Shown here: piece after piece, positions 11,521-25,199 of the stretch | Position numbering within the stretch: position 1 is the stretch's first letter | Layout of the letters: the number at the start of each line of letters is the position of its first letter | Assembly: GCA_963082975.1 (NCBI GenBank) | Contig: OY720344.1 | Coordinates: 65,810,546-65,874,545, forward strand | Source: Labia minor | Lineage: Eukaryota; Arthropoda; Insecta; Dermaptera; Spongiphoridae | DNA length: 64,000 bases | Reading direction: 5' to 3' | The notes under the pieces: model-generated | Told to the model about the DNA's origin: nothing | Databases searched by the model: none | The model's input: only the letters and a program-made list of their open reading frames with translations | Made by a program: the position numbers and the translations under genes

Positions 11521-14500
11521 TTAGTACCACAGAGATACATAAATCTAATGCTAAAAAATAAACATTCAAAATAATATATTTTCTGAGAATTAAAAATTTT
11601 AGTTATTCATAATAAATTAATTAAAGCCCCGAGAGTCGAATTAATTTATTCTTTAAATATACAGCACATATCTAATCATTTATATTTGTAAATTTTAACA
11701 GATCAGATCAATTTGAGATATGGATTTTAAATCACTCCATATATTATCAATTATTCAGCCTAAAAGTTCTTTTCAAATATCTTTTTCAAAGGTTTTTTTT
11801 ATCCAATATACAATCACTGACTTTTTTACTCTGTTCTTAACTGGATGAAAATGATGTTGAACAAAAAACATTCCTCTTATGCATATTTAATAGATTAGTT
11901 CCAATAAAAAGATAAAAATCTTAAGAAAAAAACATGATTTTTTTTTATCTTAAATTTTTGCAAATTGAGATTTGTATAAATTAATACATGTATATTTTAC
12001 ATAATTTAAAAGAAAATTAATTATATTATATATTCAAACTAAAAATATCTATAAATAATAATTATTATTTATTTTCATTATTTTTATTTCATAACGTACA
12101 TATATAATACCTTGCAAATTTATTCAAACCAGAAAAGTAAACATAATTAAAAATTAATTTAAATAAATTTTTATTTAAAAAACATTGAAATTTTATTTTG
12201 GAACTCAAATTGGGATATGAAAATAATTTTAAGAATATAGTTATATATATGCGCTCACAAGATTAAAAAAACGTTTTTCTTTATTTTCTTGAAATATTTT
12301 TCTTTTTTTTCTTTTTTGATCCAATCAAATTCAATTCAAGATCTGTTTGTGTCATATTCCATTGCTGTTTTTTTGATTTCATTTTAAATTTATTCATTCT
12401 CGATATTACTTTCATTTTCAAATAAAAATAAATATCACGCTTGTGTTAGGGGTTGTTTTCGCTTCACTCCCTTTCTCCTCCCCAACTCGAACCGGCACTT
12501 CCACGTCAACTTTCCTCAATTTAAACACTCTGAAATGTAAAATAGTCCATGTCACCCTATTTGTTCTATTGATTTTGTTACAAGTAGTAGAAATAAAATA
12601 GATGCATTTTAAAAAGGCCTCTTATCATGTTCTAAGCATCTAAAAGGGTCGAATCCATGCCCAAATAGTACTATTAAATTTAAATTTATATTATTAATAT
12701 TATATATGATTAATAGAATTCACCCTGAACTATTATAATTGGATAGAGAAATCATTCCAAGAGTTTTGACTCTTAAATTTATTGTAATTTAATAATTGTT
12801 TAATTGTTTAATAATTCGATATTAATATTTAGAAAAAATTAAAAAAACAAAATATATACATAGGTTTAAGATTAATTTAAAATTACAGCCAATAAATATA
12901 TAAACTTATAGTAGTTTGCAACGTTTAGTAAATATTAATTATTAATTTAGTTATAATATAATTTTTAATATTTATATCTATAGTTGCCATTTTTAACAGA
13001 CATATCACCTGTTATTGAAAATGCATTTTTCAAACCAATTCTAGATAATTCTTTTGTTAATAATAAAATAAAAAAAAATAAAATAAAAAAAATGATATAT
13101 ATTTAGTATTATTATATAATATAACTTGTAATTGATAAGATAAAGAATATACATAAATGGATAGAGGATTGATTGATAGCACAGTGGCATATACTCGTAT
13201 ATATATATATATATATATATAAATGTTAAGTATCTATATAAATTTTAAAAGAAATACTTATATAAAAAATAAATAAAGAGTTATTTATTAAATATTTAAC
13301 TTATCCATTAATATGTAGGCTATGGTTTTCATTTTGATACAGGTATATATTTTTAAGAAATTTTTTAATTTTTAATTATTTAAATCTCTCTCTAGAAACC
13401 AATATAAATTCTCTCTTATCTCATTTTTAATCTGTCTTTAATTAATTTACTAACTTATTCATTTATTCTTTAATATCTGTTTTCTTTATAAATATATATT
13501 CGCCCCCTCTCTCCAATTTACACAAAGTAATAGCTACTGTGATGAAGATGTTATAATTTGCTTATTTTATATTCTTGACCACTTTTTTGTTTATTTAAAG
13601 TGAAAAATAATTCCAAGAATTCATGATTTTTCATATAATTCATGAAAAAATGATTTAGTCAGTTTTCATTGGCAAGGGGAAAATAAAGACTAAAAAACAC
13701 AAGCGAGGGTAGACTTGATTTAAGATAAAGGGAAAGAAATCATGAACTCATTCGTGCGTTACATCCTGAAGTAAATATTTCCTGAATTTTAATTATAAAT
13801 TAAAAAAAAAACTGAAAATTTAACTTAATCCAAAACTGTTGCCAATTCTATAATAGATTTTGAAAAAAATTAAATATTTACTATTTATTTAAAAGGAAAA
13901 AAAATGTATATTAAATAGATTAGTTAGAATAAACATTTAAAATTGATTCATTAATAAAATATGTAAATTCAAATTTAAAGTTAACAAAAATATTCAAATC
14001 TTAAAACTAGGTCAAGGTCGGGTTTAGAATTCCAAATCTTTCTTATTTTATGATTCAATTGGCTTGACGATTCTTGCACTATATATTTGACGAACTTGAA
14101 GAACAAAATACAAAAATTAATTAATTTTATTCGACCTTTGTTGAATTGATTTTTTTATCATTATATTTATTAAAAAAAATATTTTTTTTCATTTCCTGTT
14201 TTGTTAACATTGAATGAAGTGATTATCACATTTCTATCTCTTTTATTTAAGCATTAAGATAAAAATCTGTATATATAATATCTATTAATAATGGTTATCT
14301 ACTTAAGAATTAATTAATTACAACGATTGGTAAATAAAAGATTATAAAGTTTTAATCTTGAAATTAATATTATCAAATAAAATTAAATATCCATACTAAT
14401 AAAAAAAATAGAATCATTCTATTAATTAAAATCTACATGAGATAAATTACAAAGAAACATATTATTTACAGGTTTTGCAAAAAGATTTTAAATTATGCAA

Positions 14501-16240
14501 ATGAAATGAAAATAAATTTGTTTAACTGGGAATCTCATGAATAAATTTCCTGTTTTAATGAATTTAGAATTAATATATGTAATACAATAATATTGATTAA
14601 TAAATTAAAGAAGGAGTTTATCAAATTAAATTATGTTTTAGAATAGGTTTAAATATAAGGTAAACAAAATTTGAATTGTAAAATATTTAATAAATCCTAC
14701 TATATTATACTAATAATGGTTTGAAATTTGCCTAGTTAACTGGTTTTATAAAGATTATAAAAATAATTAAATATACCTTAATTATTTTTTTATATAAAAA
14801 TTCATTTAATGGTCGGGTTGAGACTAGAACAGGAGTTAGATTATGTAGGTATATAGTTGAGTATCTATAAATATATATATATATATATATATAAATATAT
14901 ATATATATTAAACCAACGAATTCAAATATCACCATTTATAATAAATGCATAATAATACAAAATAGAGAATGGTTCATGAATGTAAGTAAATATTTAAAGA
15001 ATTAGTGAGTAGAAAAAAAGACAAGATAATCGAAAACAAAGAAAAGGAGCATTGCTTATAGGAAAAAATTGACTCTGAACTACTAATTAAAGGACTAATC
15101 AACTTGATAAGCAAACAAACCAGAAATAATAAAGACAAGGATACAAAATAAAATAGCTGAGCCGTTTTAAAGGCTACTTAAACCGACGCTGCAGAAAAGA
15201 GGAGAAAAAAGGATGGATGAATTATTATCAATTTCAAAATTGAAAATAATATTCAAAATTACATTGACTATTGTATCAAACATGCATCCATCAAAGTATA
15301 TTAAAATATTAATTATAGAATTTCATTTGAATTATTTCTTTTGAAAATCAATTTGTTTATTTATTAATATAATCGATTGCCATTTTAATTGCTTGAAAAT
15401 TTGAGATTAACACGATTTGGTACAAAATTGAATAAAAATCTAAAATTGAAATCGACTCGTTTATTTTTTGAAATATCAAATAAATAAAATAAATAACTAA
15501 ATAAATAAGCAATAAGTGGAGGAATATGCTGAAATTGAAAATTTAAATAGATTTTTTTCTCTTAAAAAGAATCATAGAACTAAATTCAGTTGATTTTATT
15601 TATTTGTATTATTTTTTTTGTTTTTGACAAGCATTAAAGAAGATAAATGACAAATAAATGACACACGAGCTTTTCATTCTTGCATTTCAATTATTTATGG
15701 GTAGTTAGTGATTTTTGAAAGAATAAACAAAACAGATTCATCATATTCAATTGGTTTACTGATATTTTTATATCACTTATTTTTTATTTGCTATTTACTA
15801 AAAGTATATATATTATATATATATTCGAATAAGAAAACAAGCGGGCAAGTTGATACTTCTATATAAGATAAGAAGTTTTTTTCTTCCAATTTAAACTTTT
15901 CTAACTTGTGAAGTAAATGACGTGACAGGAAAAAGCTTGTCTTTTCCAGAATAGCTTCCGTCCTTCTATGTAAGCAAACACAATTTTCTAAACATCTTTC
16001 ATTAATTGGAAAAAAAGTCGTATATGTGTACTTTATAAAGAGAATAAAGGCAAGAAAATTATTAAAAAAATGAATTTGGTTAAAAATTATTTCAAATTTC
16101 TATGTAGATAAGCAATATTAAGATTTGAAATTAGTAAATTATGTAATTATATTATTATATTAATTCATTAATTTAACAGAGGCTTTTACAATATTTAATT
16201 TTAAAGCAAAAATAAATTGTGATAAATTACATTTTATATC
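11521..16240. other. AT-rich non-coding DNA
   Basis: This is a long low-complexity interval with (TA)n tracts near 13198-13222 and 14871-14909. A slightly GC-richer patch at 12450-12540 holds no usable frame. No splice-flanked exon or element terminus is recognised. Confidence 0.5.
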
Positions 16241-16743
16241 TGTCGTAGGCAAATGGAAATTTTAGTAAAATAGCATTTACCTAGATAAAAGCCATTTGGG
16301 TAAATCTTTGTTGGGCAAATAGCTTTAACTCTATTACACGAGCCTATTTACAAAATTATTCATAGAATTATTGTGTTGAATCTATTTAACGTTAAGGATA
16401 GTTTAATATAAACAAAATATATTTAACAATATTGTCAAAGAATTCGAGTATAAGTAATATTTTTTCCCAATTATTTGTATATATCTTATTTAAAAAATAT
16501 TTGTTTCCTTATTAAATTGTTTTTATTGATTAAAAGATTTTTTGAAAATAAATAATATTTTCTGTTTCTTCCCTCCCACTTTGTTTTTCCAGGTTTACTT
16601 CTTTTACTAAGAACGGAATGCAATAAATAAATGACCGACATTTTCTGAGCAATTATCCTAATTAAAATGAAATAATAGTTGAAGATATTGTCGGGCCAAA
16701 TAGCTTTTGCCTATTTTACTAAAATTTCCATTTGCCTATGACA
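16241..16743. mobile_element. 503-bp element with terminal inverted repeats (MITE)
   Basis: The left end reads TGTCGTAGGCAAATGGAAAT and continues into ttttagtaaaatag. The right end is its inverse, ctattttactaaaatttc then catttgcctatgaca. The inverted repeats are about 34 bp with one mismatch near the tip. A second internal motif (gggcaaatagcttt, near 16312) recurs near the right arm as gggccaaatagcttt. No frame inside encodes a transposase. The superfamily cannot be assigned from the TGTC tip alone, and no clear target duplication was found. Confidence 0.7.
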
Positions 16744-18333
16744 TATATAATATATTACAAATTACTATATTGTGATTTTTTTTATCTAAGTAATCAATAT
16801 TTGTATACTAAATTAAAATTGTGTATTCTGAGATAATTTCTAATTTTCATAATAAATGTGAATTTACAAATCACTTATAGGGAATATAGTCTGCCTTAAA
16901 TTTATGCAACCCAGAAAGTCAGATAAGAAATTCTGGTGGTATTATTATCAATGGTAGCGGGCAATTCTTTTTATGATGATTTACTATATAAATATACAAA
17001 TATAATAATCTTGTTATCGACTTTAAAAATTTACAAGTTAATAATATAATGTATAAATTAATGTATAATAATTGGTAAAAATTTGATTTTGTTACTTATT
17101 TGATCAATTTTTCAAGGAATATAGTTAAAAAAACATGAGATTTTGTATTACTTAAAATTTAAATGTTCTTTTTAAGTGATATTTTTCTTCTGGTATTTTA
17201 TTATTTTCTCTTTCCCTTTTTTTATCTATGTATGTAAATACCAATTCAATCTGGAATTTCAACTAAAATTAAATTTAGTGATAAACTTCATGTTAAATAA
17301 AATCGTCACTCCAATTTATTTTTTTTTTTCTAGAAATAAATGAAGCTTATTTTCTTTATTCTACAATCTATTTTTTATAATAATAACTGTTTAACTCTCA
17401 TAAATGTCTCTATATAAATATTTCAACTAATCATTAATGTAAATGATTAAAAAATAATACGGAAATACATATTTTCTTAATGAATATATTCAAATAGAAT
17501 TTATAACTATTTTTTTAAAAAAAAATTCGGAATACTTTAGAATGAGGTCGTGTGTATTATGAACAAACCAGTTAATTATATACAGTAGTTAATGATATAC
17601 TAATCGTATTTGTTTTGCATTCACCTCAAAAAGATTATTTATTATTTTATTTTCAAAATAAAATAAGGAAATTATAGAATCCGTATTATTTTTAAATTCT
17701 AAAATAAGAATCAGGAAGTTAAAAGAGTAAAAAAAACCCAGTAAATATGTATTTATGCTACCTAATTTAGTTAACAAGCATGTTGGCTGTCTATTTTAAA
17801 CATCTTTTCATTAAACATCCATTCAAGCTCGTAGTAAAACTGTATAGATAAATATTTGTGTAAATATGGGTTTTATAATAATAACATTCAACAATAAAAA
17901 TGAAAGATGATTCGCATTTTTATGCTGTGAACAGAAGCCGTTGGGAGGTCAATTCTGCTTCAATGGGTGTGGTTGATGCATCAACGAATTGATGAGGATA
18001 GTGAATATAAATATTCAATCGTTCAATTATCCCAACAACATCTTGTGATCGATGTCATGCTTTATTTATTATAGAAATAAAATTTCAATACTTATATTCA
18101 TTATATTGGATGAAATTAAGAAAAAAATGATCTTTTCTAGTCAGTAATAAAAGAAAAGTACTAATAAAATGAAAATATATAATATTGTACGTTGAGAGAA
18201 ATTAATTTCAACAGATGACATTTAGAAAAAGATTTGATGTAATCAAAGCAAACGGTGAAATCAATTCTTTTATTTTTTCTAAAAACCAATTATTATTATT
18301 ATTATTTTTATTATCTTATCTTATATACTAGCA
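16744..18333. other. AT-rich non-coding DNA
   Basis: No gene is supported. A minus frame at 17589-17777 is low-complexity. The patch at 17940-18060 is slightly GC-richer but is closed in all frames. Confidence 0.5.
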
Positions 18334-19200
18334 AAAATTGTAAATATATATATTTGTATATTTTTGAGATTAATTTATTAATTAACCGCTAGATGGATTT
18401 TTTTGAAATTCACAAAGAAAATTACAAAGAAAAATCGATCACCCTCGGGAAAAATCATTTTCATTAGTTTTTCCTTAATTTAAATTTATATGAAGTCACA
18501 TATTTTCCTCTCGCCATTCATTTTTAATTGATATTGTATTAATATTTTTTAAATTTAAAATATTTTAAAATTTATTATTTAATTTAAAATGAATTAAAAA
18601 TATTTATTTTAATAATATTTTAGAATCAAATTATGAAATATATTTATTAATCTCTCACCAAAAAAATCTAAAATTTATCTTATTTGTCTTGAAAACATTG
18701 TAAGATAAATTATATTTCTGTGTTTCTCCATCTTGAAAACATTATATATATTATTTATGATATTTTTAAAACAATTTCTTTCTTTAATTAATATTAATTT
18801 AAAATGACAATTAAAGAATATCTTATTCAAAATAAATTATTAAATAGTAATAGAAAAGCATAAATAAATATTTTTTTTAATCCCTATTCCATTGAAATAT
18901 TCGAAATTTTTTCATTTATTTTTTTAATTATTAGTTAATATTGATTTTAATAATTAGTTATTACTTTTTAATAATTTTTTTCCTCTAAAATATCTGAAAT
19001 TTTTTAATATGTTTTGTCGTTTATTTTTTTGTTAATTCTTATAAATTTTTATTAATTAATATTATTATTTATTATTATTGAGGACCCCAAGTTCCATTCA
19101 TTTAATCAGATTGATGTAACATTGTAATAAATAATTAAAGAATTGTATATCAATATTTTTTAAAGGGTCGAGCGATAGCTCGGTGTTTCAGGTACTTTTT
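18334..19200 (+). repeat. Interspersed repeat, copy 1 of an inverted pair
   Basis: The copy starts CTAGCAAAAATTGTA and ends in aagggtcgagcgatagctcg then gtgtttcaggtac. The same sequence, diverged, occurs in the opposite orientation at about 46617-47592. Shared internal blocks include tggatttttttgaaattcac, a ctcg(a/g)gaaaaat block and cctct(t/c)gccattc. A hairpin CGAGC-GATA-GCTCG lies near the right end. No coding capacity is seen and the class is unknown. The CTAG start recalls a Helitron 3' end, but the other end lacks the expected terminus. Confidence 0.65.
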
Positions 19201-20446
19201 TTTTTATAATATTAATAACGATTATAATTTTAACACTGTCCATGTCATTTCCAAACATTTTTCTAAAATTCTTAATTTTCTAACCATCTGGTCCGACATT
19301 TAAATTAAATTTAGTTTTATAGACTGGGAACGGGTACATTAAAGCAGCGATATTCATATGTTTAATGTAATTTTTCATTTGCATTATTCAAAGTACATTA
19401 TTATAAAATTTGTTATATCGTATTAATTTTATGTAAGTATATTTTGAAATATATTATATAAAATTATTTTGTAGATTATATATAAACTAATTAATTAAAA
19501 TTTATTAAAACAATGTCTAATAAATGTTTTAGTTATAGGTATAAGTACATTTTTATAATTTCGTTGAATTTAGTAAAATAAAAATGAATATAAAATAATA
19601 GTATTTATGTAATAAATATAAATAAATAATATATAATGAAAGTTATTGTAATGAAGAATGAAATTAAGACAAATGTGATTTTCAAGCGATGATATTAACG
19701 ATTAGAGTATAATTTTGAACATTAAATGGCCGTAAACTCATTAACATTTGACTTTATGATACAGATAATATTCAAATGATTTCGTTGGGGTGGGCTATAA
19801 TCACACCATGCTACGCGTTTTAATACGTTTAAGTGTGATAAAATAGAAAATTAGAATAGATTCCATGAAGATAAACTTTATTAAGAAATAAATAAATAAA
19901 TAAATAAATAAATATATATATGTCGATGGAGGAATCTTTGTTGGTTCGTCTAGTGAAGATTGCGATCGTGAAGAGCGAAATGGACACGTCTCCAACGGTA
20001 ATTGTAATGTTATTACCGTGTTAGCCAAGCCCACTTGAAAGCCACAATTTACAATGATTTTCAAAGGGGAATTGAACTGTCGGAAAAAAGTACTATTGAT
20101 AAATAATAACAGATGAAAAAAAATATCTTTGCAATGGATTGTATGTATATAATAAAATAAATGACGAATCGAAGTGATGATTAACAAAAAAAATAACAGG
20201 ATTTTTATTTTTGGCTTAGAAATAAATACGACGAGGGATGATAATAATAATAACTGATGACTCTACATGAAGACAGTTCGTTGGTTGTATGAATCAGATA
20301 CCACTGGAATTTTGATGAAACATTCCATACAAACAGGCAACTTCATAAATATGAAATGTCATCATAGCACGAGAAATTAAACTTGGAAATTAAGCAATTG
20401 AAAGTATGACAATGTTTTGGTGTGCGAATAATTAATAAAATATATA
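19201..20446. other. AT-rich DNA with a small GC-richer patch
   Basis: The stretch is mostly low-complexity. After a (TAAA)n-(TA)n run, 19920-20030 is more complex. A plus-strand ATG at 19921 opens 35 codons (MSMEESLLVRLVKIAIVKSE at the start) to a TAG, while minus frames are also open. It has no splice context and is not recognised. Confidence 0.35.
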
Positions 20447-20941
20447 AGAGGGAAGACCGATAAGTCCGTGACTTTTTGAATGAAACACAGGTTTTTAGAT
20501 AAAAAATTATTTTATTTTTCAACTTAGTCTCTCCTTTGAGCTCAAAACACTTCGTCCCAAAAAATAAGATTTGTCGAGGACATCAAAATAGGTATTTGTT
20601 TATAAGATGATTTCATCGTTGGGGTAAAATCTCTTTCCGCCAAGACATTTCTTCAGGTTTGGAAACAAGAAATAGTAAGGGGCTAAATCCGGAGAATAGG
20701 GCGGATGAGGGAGTAATTCGTATCCCAATTCATGAATTTTCATGAAGATCTTTTTTTTTCACTTTCTTCTCAAATCACAAGGTAGTCTGTTATTAATGGA
20801 TGTCAAACAAAAACTAAAAGACCCAACTGGTTCAAATTTCGATATGAGTCAGCTTATAGTTGCCTGTGACATGAACAGTGTTGTCATTTCATTTAATAGA
20901 CGGAAAATTTAAAAAGTCACGGACTTATTGACCTGCCCTCG
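20447..20941 (-). mobile_element. Internally deleted mariner element
   Basis: Both ends carry the same inverted repeat (GAGGGnAGnYCnATAAGTCCGTGACTTTTT-type) next to TA dinucleotides. Read on the minus strand, the interior holds the 3' part of a mariner transposase: GYELLPHPPYSPDLAP, then a YFLFPNLKKCLGGKR-like segment, and near the end a stretch matching the family C-terminus (ELKG-D/E-x-V-E-K region). The aspartate expected after SPDLAP is missing (APYYFLF). The 5' half is absent. At about 495 bp against about 1.3 kb for a complete mariner, it is a non-autonomous deletion derivative. The second copy at 59674-60130 keeps a different internal piece. Confidence 0.8.
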
Positions 20942-21425
20942 TATATTGAAACATTAAGAGAATATGCTTATCGCGCTAATTCAATAAATTAAAAGATCAA
21001 AAAAAGGGTTCCTTTCAATTCGATGTTATCAAAATTGGCATATTTAAATAGAAATGTCAATTTATTAAAAAAATTGAATGAAATCATCAAATACATGGTT
21101 TGACTAAAAGAAATTATCAAAAATATTCTATGTTAGTGACAAGAAAGTATATATCTATCTATCTAATCTGATTATATAAGCAAAAATTGTACGAGATATT
21201 TATATTTATATATGTATCTTTCTGGGTCTCTATGATCTTGGAAATCCATGTATTAAATAGCCATTTAAGGTAAAAAATATTCTATATATGTCACATTTTC
21301 AAAAAAATACTTTTAATTGTATTTTTCTTAATTAAATTAATAAATAACATGAGTCAATAAAAATCGAGACCAAAATCATTAATTCAAGCTGATTTTGGAA
21401 AATATTAGACATATTTATATAATTA
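20942..21425. other. AT-rich non-coding DNA
   Basis: This is low-complexity sequence between the mariner and the Helitron 3' end. No gene is seen. Confidence 0.5.
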
Positions 21426-21639
21426 CTAGCTGCTCAGAGCGCCTTCGGCGCTCTTCACACCTAGACGGGGGCTCCGCCCCCTGTACCCCCGAGTTGTACA
21501 TAGTATTTGGTGGTTGAAAGTATTAAAAGGTTTTCATCCATTTTGTTTCAATCCGTATATTACATAAAACATTCATTTCTTTTTGTGTTCTTATTTAAAA
21601 AATATATTTTAATTTAATCACTATATTAATTATATATAT

Positions 21640-22640
21640 TATTATTGTATATGTTATATCTATCTACCTATGTGGCTCAAAGATACTCGAAAGTTCTTAG
21701 CCGCAACAACCACATTTCTCCAAGTGTCCCTATCCTGAGCCCTTATTCCATCTCTCTTACGTCCCTTCCTACGCGTCATTGGTTTTCCAAGCGGACGTTT
21801 TCCAATCGGTCTTCCCACCAATATCTTTTTCCTCTCCCATTCTTGCCACGTGCCCTGCCTATCGCAGCTTTTTCCCTTTTATAACCCTAACTATTTCTGA
21901 AGATGCAGAGAGGCCATGCAATTTCTTGTTATACAGTCTCCCTCATACCCGGTGACCTCATCTTTCTTTGGCCAATAAATGCAGGGAAGAATCCTATTCT
22001 CAAATACTCTGAATCTACTCTCATCTCCAAGGGTCATAGACCATGCCTCCCACCCATATAATGCAACAGGCAAAATAATCTTTTTATATATTCCCTTTGA
22101 TAATAATTTTGAAGAGATAAGCCTCTTTATTGCAGATAACAGGCGTTTCCCGATTGCAACCCCGATTTAAATTCTTCTCAAATATTATTATCCTTCGTGA
22201 TTACATTCAATTTTTCTACATATTCAAATTCTACATTTTGTATCTTAAGATTTTGTATGTTAATACTCTTCCTCTTTGTTACTAAATATTTTTTCTTATC
22301 ACTATTAATTTCAAACCTCCATTAAATTTTCCTCGCTATCTGTAATTGCAATTGCCGAATCTCCTATTATATTTAAGTCGTCTGAGTAACCTAATATTTT
22401 ACAATTGATTTCCGCATCTTATTCTTTCTTTACTACTTTCAAGAGAAATTTGAAGATTGAAAATTTGAAAAAGTTTATCCGGATCTATTGAGTTATGCGT
22501 ATGTTTTACTAAAGTCTACAAATAATTAGTGAACAGAAATATTGAATTCGCGGTTTTGTTCCTAATATCTGTCATAATGAAAATATCTTAATTAATGTTG
22601 GTCGATTTGGCCTGAACCCGCAATGATATCTCCTAATATT
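21640..22640 (-). pseudogene. RTE-like LINE reverse transcriptase relic
   Basis: Read on the minus strand, conserved reverse-transcriptase blocks appear in the correct order. The motif A region is FVDFSKTY at about 22530. The active-site motif C is GYSDDLNIIG at about 22375-22405, with YADD decayed to YSDD. Next comes a KKYLVTKR segment, then ALYGWEAWSM near 22040, the FRVFENRIL block near 22000, and finally GRPIGKRPLGKP and RDTWRNVVVAAK near 21690-21790. The distance between motifs A and C is about 150 bp, shorter than normal, so an internal deletion is likely. There are many stops and frameshifts. The C-terminal pattern is that of the widespread RTE-type endonuclease/reverse-transcriptase family. 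It lies within the Helitron boundaries. Confidence 0.75.
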
Positions 22641-23679
22641 TCCTCCGCCTATAGTTTATAAGTATTGTATATGTTATAATAGAGTATAATATTTCTTGAT
22701 CATTACATTTTGGTATTTTATTTTCATTGCTAGATTATTATTGAATATTTTTAATTATAATGAAACTTGAGAAAATGCAAAAATAGAGACTTGAGACAAT
22801 TTATAAAAATTAACGGTATAAAACTATAGATAAATGACCAATATATACATTCATTAATAGTATTAATTTAAATTAATTGATTTATTTGTTTTTTTTTATT
22901 ATTAAGTTCATTTATTAATTTTTTTAGATCATAGTTATTTTCCTTAAAAGAAACTTAAATTCTGTGGTGCTAGGGGATTTGAAAATTATTCTTTGTAATA
23001 TGAAGATTTCGCTTACAGTTTCTGTCATGTACGACCTCCATCCAACAGTTATTTTACTCAAGTTTTTTGCTTCTCTTAATCATGTGATCTATATATTTAA
23101 TTTTTTTTGATTCATTATAATAAAATTTAAACAAATAAAAATTTTTACTTTGTTAATTTATATAAATTTCAATATAAACTGATTGTGAGTGATACGCTTA
23201 GCCAATACTCTGAATATTTTGTGTACAAAAATATTGAATGTTCTTAGCGAGATTTGATATAATGTTGTACGATTTGTCCTAAATCTTAATTAGAAGAAAA
23301 TTATAAATTGCCTCCTCTTCCAGCCCAATTCATTTACCCACCCATGTTGCATATGGCATCTAAATTTCTTAAAACTCCGTTTTTTTAATTTAAAATAGAA
23401 GGAGAGAAAGAGTTTTAAATTATATTCGAATAGTCTATATATTCTATATATCAGTATTTTTTTTCTGAATTTAATAGCAAGTTGATTTTAAAAATTTTCC
23501 ATTCTTAATGCATATGATTGATTACATGTGTTAAAATTTAAAAAAATTCAAATATTCTAATTTTTATATTTATATATACAATTTAATATTATTTTTTATT
23601 AATATCATATCAAAAAAAGAGAATTTATTAAAAATTAAAAATAAAAAAAGAAGCCTATTAATAAAAAATTGAATGGTGA

Positions 23680-24557
23680 TTTAAATATTTTATTAAATTA
23701 ATTAAAATGAGACCTTTTAGAATAAATTATTTAATTGAAATGATATTTAAATATAAGAATTTAAAAAAATATTATATTCTTTGTTTGGCAATTGTTATTT
23801 AATTATGTGCAACATGATTCGACTTGCACAGAGCATCGTTATTTTTTATTAATATCACATAATAAAAATGAATCTTTTAAACATAATAAATAAAAAAGAC
23901 ATTTTAATAAATTTAAAAAATATACCCAATTTAAAAATGTCAAAAATTTAAAACAACTTTATATCATCATATTTTAATTTTTATATAATATATATATATA
24001 TATATATATAGTTAATTAATAATAGAGTAATTAAATTAAAATAAAAAACAAAGATAATATAATTCAGTCATTTTAATTCAGGTTAAATAATATTTTTTTT
24101 TATTATTCAATGATAAAATTTATATATTATTATATATATATTATAGAAAAGAAGAAATATTCAATTAAATAAAAAATAATTTAAGATAAAAATATGATCT
24201 AATAAATATTTTAATTAAATTGAGAACTTTTAGAATAAATTATTTAATTGAATTGATATTTGTATATTAGAATTTAAAATAAAAAGGGAAATATTATAAT
24301 AATTCTTCGATTGGGAATCTCTATGATAATTCATTGTTTGAAATGATTCCGCTTGGCCGACAGTGAGCCGCGAGCTGCTCTTGAATGAACAACACGGAGA
24401 ATTATATAAACTTTAAAAAATTAATTTCTGCGGTTATTGATAAGATATTAATAAAATTTATAGCCTATGTTACTCTAGAGGTATATAAGAATATTGTGAT
24501 GTAATTTCAAAGAAATCGGTTCAGCCAATTCTGAGTCTATAAAATGGTAATTTTCCG

Positions 24558-24628
<71 letters not shown>

Positions 24629-24900
24629 GTGAAAAATTCTAAAGTCACTTTTGGATTCTAGAGGTCATGAAACGCGAAGATATGCAAAAATTTTTAAATT
24701 CTGAGCAATGTGCAGACAAAAACCTTTTTTTATATATATAGATTATTATTAATAAATAAATGTTTTTTTAAAAAAACAAATATAATAAATATGATCTAAT
24801 CATATTAAATTAATTAAAAGAGGAATTTTTAGAATAAATTAAATAAATCAAATATTAAATTATATTATATTATACTTTTAATAATTCTTGGTGGGAATTG
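23680..24900. repeat. Diverged repeated AT-rich units
   Basis: A unit containing gatctaat, attaaattaattaaaa, g-a-g-a/g-acttttagaataaatt and a 3' ttcttcg/ttcttgg-tgggaat motif recurs at about 23690-23800, 24195-24320 and 24790-24905. The third lies outside the Helitron's right boundary, so the unit is not exclusive to that element. Its class is unknown. Confidence 0.4.
24558..24628. repeat. (CAGA)n microsatellite
   Basis: A near-perfect GACA tetranucleotide array of about 18 units sits inside the Helitron, about 115 bp from its 5' end. It is followed by a unique-looking segment (gtgaaaaattctaaagtcac) before the terminus. Confidence 0.95.
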
Positions 24901-25199
24901 ATAGAATAAATCTTTAAGTTTTTTTATATTCAATGTCGAACAGGTTCTTCAAACAGAAGTAGGCATCGGATGAAAAGCGTAGGGCTGAACATAATAAAAA
25001 TTAATTTTTTTTAAAAAAAAATTAAATGATCGATGATCAGTTTGTCACAAACAAACATAAAAGTACAAATAAAGATAAGGCAGAATGAAGGATATTCAAA
25101 ATTAATTTATTTTTATTCCAAGAAAGACTCACAATATTCAAAAACAATATTCTCAAATCGCATAGAATAAGTTGTCAAAGAACAGTCCGACCGCCCGGT
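24743..25199. other. AT-rich non-coding DNA
   Basis: No gene is recognised. The small GC-richer patch at 25170-25210 leads into the next repeat. Confidence 0.45.

Larger units (their letters stand above)
21426..24742 (-). mobile_element. Helitron (about 3.3 kb), exact termini
   Basis: On the minus strand the element begins TCTATATATATATAAAA (right end, 24742) and ends with a stable hairpin, then seven bases, then CTAG (21426). The hairpin is an 8-bp stem AGAGCGCC/GGCGCTCT with loop GAA, at 21436-21454. The flanking bases are A on the 5' side and T on the 3' side, as expected for Helitron insertion between A and T. A second GC stem (gggggc/gccccc, 21467-21481) lies just inside. No Rep/helicase ORF survives, so the copy is non-autonomous. 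It carries a (CAGA)n tract near its 5' end and a decayed LINE. That the two ends belong to one insertion is inferred from their orientation and the matching second copy at 32349-32988. Confidence 0.7.

Noticed and set aside
18334-19200. Calling this repeat a Helitron because it begins CTAG
   Set aside because: The CTAG tip lacks a strong GC hairpin and the other end shows no TC start next to A. Left unclassified.
21645-22170. Plus-strand frames of 60-79 codons
   Set aside because: Antisense shadows of the minus-strand LINE reverse-transcriptase relic.
24558-24628. Regular 4-bp array that could be mistaken for a CRISPR-like or satellite array
   Set aside because: Simple (CAGA)n microsatellite without spacers. 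The window is eukaryotic and no cas-like gene exists.
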